From: Alphaproteobacteria bacterium | GTDB taxonomy: Bacteria; Pseudomonadota; Alphaproteobacteria; Sphingomonadales; Sphingomonadaceae | DNA: 64,000 nucleotides | Direction: 5' to 3' | NCBI GenBank assembly: GCA_019239415.1 | Contig: JAFAZW010000039.1 | Span: 1 to 64,000, forward strand | Shown here: piece after piece, positions 26,331-36,000 of the stretch | Layout: every line of letters begins with the position of its first letter | Numbering within the stretch: position 1 is the stretch's first letter | Position numbers and translations under genes: made by a program | Notes under the pieces: generated by a model | The model's input: the letters and a program-made list of their open reading frames with translations, nothing else | Told to the model about the DNA's origin: nothing | Database searches by the model: none

Positions 26331-28738
26331 TCGTCCGCCTGCTCGCCGCTCTCCTCCTGCTCCTCGCCGCCGGCCACGCCTCGGCGGCGCCGCTGACGCA
26401 CCGCGCGGACGGCGTGGAGCTGCGGACGCCGGCGCTCGCCTGGCGAGTGACGGCCCTCACCGACCAGATCCTGCGCGTGCGCATCGGCCCCGCCGGCCGC
26501 TTTGCCGAAGATGCGAGCTGGGCGGTGCCGGCGGCGGTCCGCGCACAACATGTCGCGGTCGCCGCGACCGCCGACGGGTTCGCGACGGCGGCCCTGCGGG
26601 TGCGCTTCGCCGGCGGCCGCCTCGTCGTCGAGGACAAAGCCGGCAGAGCGATTGCCGTCGACGATGGGGCGCCGGTGAAGCTCGACGGGGGCGCCTTCAC
26701 CCTGCGCAAGCGGCTGCCGCTGGGCACCCACATCTTCGGCCTCGGCGACAAGACCGGGGGGCTCGACCGGCTCGGCAAGACCTTCGTCGACTGGAACACC
26801 GACGCTTTCGGCTTCTCCTCCGCCGACGACCCGATCTACAAGTCGATCCCGTTCTTCATCGCCGTCGGCGGGGAAGCGGGCAGCTACGGCATCTTCCTCG
26901 ACAACACCCGCCGCACCTGGTTCGATTTCGGCCACAAGGAGGAGGGCGTCCTCGCCTTTGGCGGCCCCGGCGGCCCGATCGACTATTACATCATCGCCGG
27001 TCCGAGCACCGCCGAAGTCGTTCGCCGCTATACCGACTTGACCGGCAAGGCGCCGCTCACCCCGCTCTGGGCGCTGGGCTACCAGCAATCGCGCTACAGC
27101 TACATGTCGGCGGACGAGGTGCGGCAGGTCGCCGCGCGCCTGCGCGCCGAGCGGGTCCCCACGGACGTCCTGTGGATGGACATCGATTATCAGGATCGCA
27201 ACCGGCCCTTCACGATCAACACCGGGACGTTCCCCGACATGAAGGGACTGGTCGCGGGCCTGCGCCGCGACGGCTTCCGGGCCATCACCATCACCGACCT
27301 CCACGTCGCCCACCTGCCGGGTCAGGGCTACGCGCCCTATGACGGCGGCGCGGCGATCGATGGGTTCGTCCACAATCCGAACGGCAGCGTGTACGTCGCG
27401 CCCGTCTGGCCGGGCCCCTCCGTCTTTCCCGACTTCACCGACGCGAAGGTGCGCGCCTGGTGGGGCACGTTGTTCCGCCGCCAGGTCGAGGACGGCATCG
27501 CCGGCGCCTGGAACGACATGAACGAGCCGGCCATCTTCGAGACGCCGACCAAGACGATGCCGCTCGACGTCGTCCACCGCATCGCGTCGGACGATTTCAA
27601 GCCGCGCAACGCGAGCCACGCCGAGATCCACAACGTCTACGGCATGGAGAATACGCGGGCGACCTGGGAGGGCCTCCGCCGCCTCGCCCCCGACGAGCGC
27701 GCCTTCGTCATGACACGCGCGAGCTATGCGGGCGGGCAGCGCTACGCCGTCACCTGGACCGGCGACAATTCGGCGACGTGGGACCATTTGAAGCTGTCCG
27801 TCCAGCAGATCATCAACCTCGGCCTGTCGGGCTTCTCCTACAGCGGCGCCGACGTCAGCGGCTTCGCGGGCGGGCCGTCGCCCGACCTCCTCACCCGCTG
27901 GTTCGAGATCGGCGCCTTCTACCCCGTCTTCCGCGACCACAGCGCAACGGGCACGCCGCGGGTCGAGCCGTGGGTCGACGGACCCGAGCACCTGGCCATC
28001 CGCCGCCGCTTCGTCGAGGAGCGCTATCGGCTGCTGCCCTATCTCTACGCGCTCGCCGACGAGAATGCCCGCCTCGGCGACCCGATCCTGCGGCCCGTCT
28101 TCTACGATCATCCCGGCGCGCTGAAAATGGGCTGCGACCAGTCCTTCGCCTTCACGCTCGGCCGCGACCTGTTGATCGCGCCGCCGCCGCATCCGGAGAG
28201 CCCGGCCAAGTACGATATCTGTCTGCCGCCCGGGGGCTGGTACGATTACTGGATCGGGCTTCCCGCCGGCACGGCGGCCGGTGCGGCGAAGGGGGAGACG
28301 ATCCAGGCGCTGCCGGCGCTCGACCGGCTGCCCGTCTTCGTCCGGGCGGGCGCGATCGTCCCGCGCCAGCCGCTCGTCCAGTCGACCGCCGAAACGCCGC
28401 AGGGCCCGCTGCGCCTCGATATCTACCCCGGGCCGGACTGCCGCGGCACGCTCTATGCCGACGACGGCCATTCGACCGCCTACGAGAAGGGAGGCTTCTT
28501 CCGCCAGGCGGTGCGCTGCTTCTCGGACCAGGGGGGCCTGCGCATCGCCTTCTCGGCGCCCGAAGGACGCTTCCAGCCCTGGTGGCGCGATATCGCCGTC
28601 ACCGTCCACGGCCGTGCCGCCCCGGCGCACGTAAGTAGCGGCGGCCGCGATGTGAATACGCACTATGATGAGCGTGCGCGCACGGTCGCGTTCACCATCG
28701 AAAGTCCACGGGAAACGACTATCCTGCTTCACGACTGA
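26327..28738 (+). CDS. Secreted GH31 alpha-glucosidase
   Basis: An 803-aa GH31 enzyme with a signal peptide ([22 protein letters not shown]). Key motifs are GLGDKTGGLDR, DVLWMDIDYQD, the nucleophile D397 in WNDMNEP, WTGDNSATWDHL and the acid/base region FEIGAFYPVFRDHSA. It should cleave alpha-1,4 or alpha-1,6 glucosidic bonds (or alpha-xylose) in the periplasm, complementing the amylase. It starts inside the stop of halogenase 2 (ATGA), so the importer, two halogenases and GH31 probably form one transcript. Confidence 0.94.
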   Translation: MIVRLLAALLLLLAAGHASAAPLTHRADGVELRTPALAWRVTALTDQILRVRIGPAGRFAEDASWAVPAAVRAQHVAVAATADGFATAALRVRFAGGRLVVEDKAGRAIAVDDGAPVKLDGGAFTLRKRLPLGTHIFGLGDKTGGLDRLGKTFVDWNTDAFGFSSADDPIYKSIPFFIAVGGEAGSYGIFLDNTRRTWFDFGHKEEGVLAFGGPGGPIDYYIIAGPSTAEVVRRYTDLTGKAPLTPLWALGYQQSRYSYMSADEVRQVAARLRAERVPTDVLWMDIDYQDRNRPFTINTGTFPDMKGLVAGLRRDGFRAITITDLHVAHLPGQGYAPYDGGAAIDGFVHNPNGSVYVAPVWPGPSVFPDFTDAKVRAWWGTLFRRQVEDGIAGAWNDMNEPAIFETPTKTMPLDVVHRIASDDFKPRNASHAEIHNVYGMENTRATWEGLRRLAPDERAFVMTRASYAGGQRYAVTWTGDNSATWDHLKLSVQQIINLGLSGFSYSGADVSGFAGGPSPDLLTRWFEIGAFYPVFRDHSATGTPRVEPWVDGPEHLAIRRRFVEERYRLLPYLYALADENARLGDPILRPVFYDHPGALKMGCDQSFAFTLGRDLLIAPPPHPESPAKYDICLPPGGWYDYWIGLPAGTAAGAAKGETIQALPALDRLPVFVRAGAIVPRQPLVQSTAETPQGPLRLDIYPGPDCRGTLYADDGHSTAYEKGGFFRQAVRCFSDQGGLRIAFSAPEGRFQPWWRDIAVTVHGRAAPAHVSSGGRDVNTHYDERARTVAFTIESPRETTILLHD

Positions 28739-28840
28739 ACGTAAAACGAAATCATCGTCGCGGAGCCTCGACAACACGACCAATTTACATCAGTCTCTTT
28801 GTGATCCGTCTCAGGGGCGAGACGAGGCAAGGGGGCTGAT

Positions 28841-30937
28841 ATGGTTGCTGGTCTTTCGCGCAAGCAAATTCTTCTTTTTGCAACGGCTTTGACCGCCGCG
28901 TCGGCGGCGGCGGCGGCACCGCCGGCGCCCGCGCAGGACGTCGTCAGCCCGCCGGTGCTCCGTGCCACCAATGCACCGCCCAGCGCGAAGCTGCTTACCG
29001 CGACGCCGCGCGCACCGGCCGCCCAGGGCACGCGGGTCCTCGACCTCAACATCGAATATGTCGACAACAAGATCTTCAACCCGGCGGAAGGCCGCGCCGA
29101 TCCCGTGCACCTGCGCGGCTATACCGGCACCGGGATGGACCCGAACGCCCCCTATGTGTCGCCGACCATCGAGATCCGGCCCGGCGAGACGGTGCGGATC
29201 AACCTCAACAACAAGCTGAAGCCGGTCACGGACCCGCGCTTCGACCATGGTTGCGGTCCGGCCGACCAGCATCCCGATACGCCGCACTGCTTCAACGGCA
29301 CCAACCTCCACACCCACGGCCTGTGGGTGAATCCCTCGGGCAATGGCGACAATGTGCTGCTGTCGATCAATCCCGGAGTGAAGTTCACCTACGAATATAA
29401 TATCCCGGACGACCATCCCTCCGGGACCTTCTGGTATCACACGCACCGCCACGGCTCGACGGCGCTGCAGGTCTCGAGCGGCATGGCCGGCGCGCTCATC
29501 ATCCGTGGCGACCGGTTGCCCACGGCAAGCGCGAACGGCGACCTCGACACGCTGCTGCACGGGATGACGGAACGCGTGCTCGTCTTCCAGCAGATCCAAT
29601 ATGCCTGCCTCGACGCGCAGGGGAACGCGAAGACGAACGCCGACGGCACCTATCGCTGCGATCCTGCCCATGACGGCAAGCCGGCGGATGTCGGCGTGAT
29701 CGAGAATTACGGCGTGTTCGGCCCCGGCTCCTGGCCCGCCTCCGGGCGCTACACCTCGATCAACGGGCTCGTCATCCCGACCTTCCACACCCGGCAGGGG
29801 CAGATCGAGCGGTGGCGGATGATCCACGGCGGCGTGCGCGACACGATCAGCCTGCGCTTCGTCAAGGCGGTGCCGAACATCAGCCAGATCCGCGCGCCCA
29901 AGGGCTCGAAGGAGCTCATCGCCTCGGCCTGCACCGGGGCGACGCTCCCCTACGAGCTGGTCGCCGCCGACGGCCTCACCCTCGCCGCGGCTCAGAAGGT
30001 CCCCGTGGCGGTGTTCCAGCCCGGCTACCGGTTCGACGCCCTGATGGTGTTCCCGGAGCCCGGCACCTATTGCGTCCTCGACCAGGAATCGCCGTCGCAG
30101 GGGACGGTCGGCGGCGCCAAGGTGCCGACGGCGTTGATGGGCTTCGTCGAGGTCGCGCCGGGGACGCCGGTCGGCCCCGATCCCACCCCCTACGTCCAGA
30201 AGGCGCTCGTCGCGGCCGCGGGCCTGGCGATGCCGCCCGCGGTGCGGCCGGCGGTCGTCGCCGACCTCGAGCGCGGCCTGCGCTTCACCCGCTTCGTACC
30301 GCACCCGACGATCCCGGCCGGCGAGGTGACCGGGACGCAGGAGCTGACCTTCTACATCGACGTCACCAATCCCAGCGCCGGCGTGAAGTTCGAGGTCGGC
30401 AACACGCTCCAGACCGCGAGCGTCAGGCCCTACGATCCGAACCGGATCGACCGCCAGTTGAAGCTCGGCGGGGTCGACGAGTGGACTCTCCAGTCCCATT
30501 TCGTGAGCCACCCGTTCCACATCCACGTCAATCCGTTCCAGGTGGTGTCGATCACCGATCCCACCGGCAAGGACGTCAGCGCCGCCGGGGCGGTGGACGA
30601 TTACGGGGTGAGCATCAATCCGGGCATGCTGCCGGACCCGCAATATCCGGGCCTCAAGGGCGTCTGGAAGGACACGTTGTGGATCAAGAGCCTGATCGGC
30701 GACGGCAGCAACATCCCGCCGGGCACCAGCGGCATCTACACGATCAAGGTCCGCACCCGCTACCAGCGCTATATCGGCGAATACGTTCTCCACTGCCACA
30801 TCCTCGACCATGAGGACCAGGGCATGATGCAGAACGTCGCGGTGGTGCTGCCGCAGGGCGATTATGCCGCCAGCGCGCGCGGCGAGGCGGCCGGCGCCGG
30901 CACCGCCAGCGGCCCCAACCCCCACGGACCGCATTGA
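28841..30937 (+). CDS. Periplasmic multicopper oxidase
   Basis: A 698-aa secreted oxidase (leader through APAQD). All four copper motifs are intact: H157-T-H159-G, W-Y-H200-T-H202-R-H204-G, H557-P-F-H560-I-H562, and H651-C652-H653-ILDH with a downstream Met (EDQGMM) as axial type 1 ligand. Such enzymes couple one-electron oxidation of phenols or metal ions to reduction of O2 to water. The first cupredoxin domain is extended by a segment with several Cys (FDHGCGPADQHPDTPHC), which is longer than in CueO. It is preceded by an AT-richer 102-base gap and followed by a strong hairpin. Substrate unknown; copper tolerance or phenol oxidation are possibilities. Confidence 0.92.
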   Translation: MVAGLSRKQILLFATALTAASAAAAAPPAPAQDVVSPPVLRATNAPPSAKLLTATPRAPAAQGTRVLDLNIEYVDNKIFNPAEGRADPVHLRGYTGTGMDPNAPYVSPTIEIRPGETVRINLNNKLKPVTDPRFDHGCGPADQHPDTPHCFNGTNLHTHGLWVNPSGNGDNVLLSINPGVKFTYEYNIPDDHPSGTFWYHTHRHGSTALQVSSGMAGALIIRGDRLPTASANGDLDTLLHGMTERVLVFQQIQYACLDAQGNAKTNADGTYRCDPAHDGKPADVGVIENYGVFGPGSWPASGRYTSINGLVIPTFHTRQGQIERWRMIHGGVRDTISLRFVKAVPNISQIRAPKGSKELIASACTGATLPYELVAADGLTLAAAQKVPVAVFQPGYRFDALMVFPEPGTYCVLDQESPSQGTVGGAKVPTALMGFVEVAPGTPVGPDPTPYVQKALVAAAGLAMPPAVRPAVVADLERGLRFTRFVPHPTIPAGEVTGTQELTFYIDVTNPSAGVKFEVGNTLQTASVRPYDPNRIDRQLKLGGVDEWTLQSHFVSHPFHIHVNPFQVVSITDPTGKDVSAAGAVDDYGVSINPGMLPDPQYPGLKGVWKDTLWIKSLIGDGSNIPPGTSGIYTIKVRTRYQRYIGEYVLHCHILDHEDQGMMQNVAVVLPQGDYAASARGEAAGAGTASGPNPHGPH

Positions 30938-30942
30938 GCCTC

Positions 30943-30971
30943 TGCCTCCCCGTCCTGCGGACGGGGAGGCA
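30943..30971. terminator. Bidirectional hairpin between multicopper oxidase and pbpC
   Basis: TGCCTCCCCGTCC pairs perfectly over 13 bp with its inverse complement, leaving a TGC loop. It lies between two convergent stop codons (30937 and 30974). No long T-run follows, but the position and stem strength favour termination in both directions. Confidence 0.7.
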
Positions 30972-30973
30972 AC

Positions 30974-33097
30974 TCACCGCATCGTGAAGACGCTCTTGTC
31001 GAGGATGCGGCCGCCGGGATCGACGAGCGCCAGGGTGTGGCGGCCGGGGCCGGGCAGGACGAGGGGCCCCTCGGCGGCCTCGCCGGCGTCGCGGCCGTCG
31101 AGGCTCAATCGCTCACCCGACACGGCCCCCACCGTCTTCAGCCGGACGCGCTGGCTCCTGACCGGGATGTCCGGGTCGAGGGCGTAGACCGTTCCCGACA
31201 GCGGGCTGACGATGCGCGGACGGCGCGCCGCGGGCGGCGCTTCGGCGAGATTTGGCTGGCCGGTGCCGGCGAGGAACCATTCGCGCCGCGCCGGCTCGTT
31301 GGGCCCGCCGAAGGCGACCGCGCGCGTTTCGATACCCCCCGGCGGTGCCGGCCGGGTGCCGGGGCGGCCGGCGTGGAGGGCGAGCATGACTTCGCGCCAT
31401 ACCGGCGCCGCGCCGCTGGCGCCCGACACGCGGGTCATGCTGTCGCCTTCCGCATTGCCGATCCACACGGCGACGGTGAAGCGGCTCGAGAAGCCGACGC
31501 ACCAATTGTCGCGCATCCCCTTCGACGTGCCGGTCTTGGCGGCGGCCCAGAAGGGCAGGCGGAGCGCGGAATCGAGGCCGAAGGTCCCGGCGCGGGCCCC
31601 GGCGTCGGCCATCATGTCGGCGACGATCCACGCCGTGCGCGGGTCGGCGACCGGGCGCGGCTCGCCGGGCGCGTCGTCCATGCGGAGCCGAAGCGGTCGA
31701 TAGCGGCCGAGCTCGCCGAGCGCGCGATAGGCGGCGGCCTGCTGCAGCAGGGTGACCTCCGCCGAGCCGAGCGCGAGGCTGTAGCCGTAATAGTCGCCGT
31801 CCTGGGTCAGGCCCTTATAGCCGAGGTCCCACAGCCGGTCGCGAAAGTCCTCGACGCCGTCGAGCAGAAGGGCGCGCACCGCCGGGACGTTCAGCGATCC
31901 GGCGAGGGCGGTGCGGACGCTGACCGGCCCCTTGAACTCGTGGTCGTAATCTTTGGGCACGTAGAGGCCGGAGGCGGTGTCGAGCTGGACCGGGCTGTCG
32001 TCGAGGATCGACGCGGCGGTGAGGAAGCCGCGCTCCATCGTCTGCGCGTAGAGGAAAGGCTTCAGCGTCGAGCCGGCCTGCCGATACGCGTCGGCATTGT
32101 CGACCGACGGCGCCGTCGAGGCGCCGCCGGCGACGCCGCCGACATAGGCGAGCACGTCGCCGGTGGCGTTGTCGACCACCACGACCGAGCCGTCGCGGGC
32201 GCGGTCGCCGAGGCCGAGGAGCTGGCGGCGCAGCGCCCCGGCGGCGAGACGCTGAACCCCGGCATCGATCGTGGCGACCACCGTCTCCCCCGGATGGTCG
32301 AGCAACTTGCGGGCGAGATGCGGGGCGAGGCCGGGATCGTCGGCGAGGCGGCGGTTCGGTCCGGTCATCTCGGCCGCGGCGGCGGTCAGGCTGGCGCAGT
32401 CGGCCCGGTGCGCGAGCCGGCAGGCCCGCCGCGCCACGGCGCCGGGATCGGCCTGCGGCGCGGGCAGCAGGGCGGCGAGCAGCAGCGCGTCGTCCGGGCC
32501 GAGCGCGGCGGGGCTGCGACCGAACAAGGCGCGCGCGGCGGCGCCGATCCCCTGCACTTCGCCGCGGAACGAGGCGAGGTTGAGATAGGCTTCGAGGATC
32601 TGGTCCTTGCTCCAGCTCGCCTCGACGGCGCGGGCGGCGCGGAGCTGGCGGATCTTTTCGCGCAGCGAGCGGGCGCCCGGCCCGCCGAGCTGCGGCGCGA
32701 GGAAGCCCGCCACCTGCATCGACAGGGTGCTCGCCCCGCGTGCGTGGCGGCCGCGCACCGCCGCCCAGGCCGCCCCGGCGAGCCCGCGCCAGTCGACGCC
32801 GTTGTGGCTGGCGAACCGCCGGTCCTCCGCCTGCACGACCGCCTGCCGGACCGAAGGCGCGACCTGCCCGAGCGGCACCCATTCGAGCCGCCGCACGGCC
32901 ATGTCCAGCCGCACCGTCTGCAGCAGCCGACCGTTGCGGTCCCTGAGCCACGCCTCGCTCGGTCGCCATGCCGCCTTGGCCTCGTCGTAGGAGGGGAGGG
33001 GCGGCGGCGCGGTCCACAGGTCGAGCGCCGCGAGCAGCAGCAAAGGCGTCAGCACCCACAGGCTCGGCCTGCGCCGCAGCCACGCGGCCACCGTCAC
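30974..33097 (-). CDS. pbpC: Penicillin-binding protein 1C (transglycosylase/transpeptidase)
   Basis: A 707-aa bifunctional PBP. GTG 33097 overlaps the stop of the upstream alpha-2-macroglobulin gene (GTGA). An N-terminal membrane anchor (LWVLTPLLLLAALDLW) is followed by the glycosyltransferase domain (VVQAEDRRFASHNGVDW, GASTLSMQVAG), the transpeptidase motifs GSTLKPF (active-site Ser), SLN and KTGTSKG, and the C-terminal PBP1C domain (PRIVSPLSGTVYALDP). PBP1C is a peptidoglycan polymerase often paired with a YfhM-like macroglobulin, as here. Confidence 0.95.
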   Translation of the reverse strand: MTVAAWLRRRPSLWVLTPLLLLAALDLWTAPPPLPSYDEAKAAWRPSEAWLRDRNGRLLQTVRLDMAVRRLEWVPLGQVAPSVRQAVVQAEDRRFASHNGVDWRGLAGAAWAAVRGRHARGASTLSMQVAGFLAPQLGGPGARSLREKIRQLRAARAVEASWSKDQILEAYLNLASFRGEVQGIGAAARALFGRSPAALGPDDALLLAALLPAPQADPGAVARRACRLAHRADCASLTAAAAEMTGPNRRLADDPGLAPHLARKLLDHPGETVVATIDAGVQRLAAGALRRQLLGLGDRARDGSVVVVDNATGDVLAYVGGVAGGASTAPSVDNADAYRQAGSTLKPFLYAQTMERGFLTAASILDDSPVQLDTASGLYVPKDYDHEFKGPVSVRTALAGSLNVPAVRALLLDGVEDFRDRLWDLGYKGLTQDGDYYGYSLALGSAEVTLLQQAAAYRALGELGRYRPLRLRMDDAPGEPRPVADPRTAWIVADMMADAGARAGTFGLDSALRLPFWAAAKTGTSKGMRDNWCVGFSSRFTVAVWIGNAEGDSMTRVSGASGAAPVWREVMLALHAGRPGTRPAPPGGIETRAVAFGGPNEPARREWFLAGTGQPNLAEAPPAARRPRIVSPLSGTVYALDPDIPVRSQRVRLKTVGAVSGERLSLDGRDAGEAAEGPLVLPGPGRHTLALVDPGGRILDKSVFTMR

Positions 33098-36000
33098 GGC
33101 GCGACCTCGAGCGGCGCGTTCGGCACGCTCGCGCGGATTTCGGGCGAGTACATCGCCTCGACATGGGTCGGCGGCAGCTGGAAGCGACCGGTGCTGTTGA
33201 TCCGCACGGCATATTCGATGCTCGTCTTCCCCCGCGGCAGCCAGCCGTAATAGGCCCGCCAATAGCCGTGGCTGCGCTCGATGTAGCTCGGCCACCAGCC
33301 GTCTGTCCCGCTCGCCTTCTCGGCCAGCAGCGACGACTGGCCGCCGCCGCCGACGATCGAGCCGCCGGCCGGAACCGGATCCTCGACCACCACCCAGCTG
33401 CGTGCGGCGAACGCCTCGATGGTGAGCCGCACTTTCATCACGTCGCCGCGGCTGACCGCGTTCGGCGCCTTCCGAACGAGGAAGCTCACTTCCCGCGAGA
33501 CGCGGTAACCCGCGAAGCTCGGCGCCGTCAGCGGCACCGCCGCCCGCACGGAGACGAACGCCCAGGGCTGGGGCCCGCCGCTGTGCGAAAGCAGCAAAGG
33601 CGTCTCCGCCGCCGGCAGCGCGAAGTGCGCCGGCTGCGGGTTCGGCCACGGCCGGCTCAGCGTCTCGCCGCGCAGCTGCACCGTCGTCACCCCGGTCGCC
33701 GCGCCGGGATAGGCCGCGGCGAAGCGGCGGACGGCAAGCGTGCCCCAGGCATTGGCGGGAGTGGTGTCCCAATGGCCGCGCTGCTGCCGCATCGCGACCC
33801 CGATCATCATCTTCGGCGCCTCGTCGTTCCAGCCGGGCCGTCCCGTCGCCACCATCAGCGCGCGGATCGCCATCTCGTCGCCGCTGATCATCATCCACCA
33901 CGGCGCGGTGCCGTTGTCGGTGACGTCGAGCCGCGTGCCCTCATAGGCAAGGTGCGAGCGCAGCGCCTGCTCCGCCGCCTGCTTCGGCCGTGGGCCGACG
34001 CCGGGCGTCTTGTCGAGGATGACGATCCAGTCGGCCAGCGCCGACGTCGGCATGTCCCTGAGCGGCATCGCCACGCGGAGCGCCATCGCCGGGGTCGACC
34101 GGTTGTTGCGGGCGAGCGCGGCGAGCGCGGCGATCCGCAGCACCCGCGCGTCGTAAGGCGCCTCGGTGGCTTCCTTGAGCCGTCCGTCGACGACGTTGCG
34201 CAACGCCTCCATCATCTTGGCGTGCGGTACGTCGGGCCATGCGAGCCCCGCCTCCGCGGTGATCGATGCCGCATAGGCGGTGAGCGCGATCGAGCCTTCC
34301 TGATGGTCGCCGGGCCAGTAGCGCAGCAGGCCGTTGTCGGCGACGTAGTGCGGCAGCTCGGCCATCAGCTTGGTCCAGGCGTCGCGGTCGTCCAGCGCGA
34401 TGAGCTTCGACAGCCGCTGCTCGAAGCAGCCGTAGGGATAGGCCGCCATATAGGCTCGTACGCCGGTCAGCGACGGCGCGGGCGAGGCGGTCAGCGCCAC
34501 CTCGATGCCGCCGCGCCCGGGCAGCGCGCCGCCGGGCGGACCGACGGGCAGGCTGAGGTTCGGCGACAGGCGCAGGAAGGTCGCCGCCCATGTCTCCTCG
34601 GGCACCGGCGGCACCACCTGCTGGTCGACGACGATCCGGTCGCCGGCCTGGCCGCCATTGACGCGCGCGCTGACCGTCCAGCGCAGCGAGTCCGTCTCCG
34701 GCGCCGTCACGCGCCAGGAGACCGGCACGGCGCCGCCGGCGGGAACGGTGACCGTCTGCGGCTTCAGCCCGCCCGCGAGCGGGGTCACTTCCGCGGTGGC
34801 CGTCACCTTGAGGTCGCGCTCGGTGCTGTTTCTCAGCGTGAACACCGTGTCGAACGCATCGCCCGAGCGGACCAGCGGCGGCACGCCGGAATAGAGGCCC
34901 AGGTCCTGCACCGTGCGGATGTTGGCGGAACCGGTGCCGAACAGATCCTCGCCCGCCGTCGCAACGGCGACCAGCTTGTAGGAGGAGAGCGCGTCGGCGA
35001 GCGGCACCTGCACGGTGGCGCGGCCGTGCTCGTCGAGCGGGACACGCCCCTTCCACACCAGCAGCGGCCGGAAGTCGGAGCGGGCGAGCGCCGACAGGTC
35101 GCCGCCGCCGCCGCCGCCGGCGGCGAGCGCCTTGCGGCCGTAATGGCGTTTGCCGACCACCTGCATCTGCGCGGTCGAGGTGAGGACCGAGAGCGGCCTT
35201 TCCTCCATCATCGAGTCGAGCAGGTCCCAGCTGTCGTTGGGCGACAGGATCAGCAGCGCCTCGTCGACGGCGGCGAAAGCGATCTCCGCCTCGCGCGGCG
35301 CCTTGCCGCCGGGGCCGGTGACCTGGACGGCGACGCTCGCGGTGTCGCGGACATGATATTTCTCGCGCTCGGGCTTCACCGCGACCTTCAATTCGTGCGC
35401 TTCCCAGCCGACCTTCACCTTGGCGATGCCGAGCCGGTAGGCAGGCTTGGCGAGGTCGACGAGCGCGGTCGGCTGGGAGGGATCGTTGAAGAAGGGCAGG
35501 TGCCACTTCTTCGCGAATTCGGCGATCCACACGCGCCAGCCGGAGACGCGGCCCCTGACCGCCATCACCGATATGAAGGCGTCGGGCGCGTAGCTTCCCG
35601 CCATCGGCACCTCGATCACCGGGTCCTTGCCCGAAATCTGCGTGACGAAGGAGGAAAGCACCCCTTCGCGCTCCACCGTGACCAGCGCCGTCGCTTCGCG
35701 GAACGGCATGCGCACCTGCAGCCTGGCCGTGTCGCCCATATGGTAGGATTTGGCGTCCGGAATGACGTCCATGCGGTCGCCATTGTCGCCGCCGAACCAC
35801 CAGTCGTCGTCGCCCGCGAGGTAGACGGAGGTGACCGCGCGCGCCTCGTTGCCGGCGCTGTCGCGGGTCGTCGCCATCGCCAGCACCTCGCCGGAGACGC
35901 CCGGGTCGAGCGTGCATTCGACCATGCCCTGCGCGTCGGTGACGCCGCCGCAATGCGCCGCGAGCTTCGTCGTGCGCGCATTGTTGTCGAAGGCGTAGAA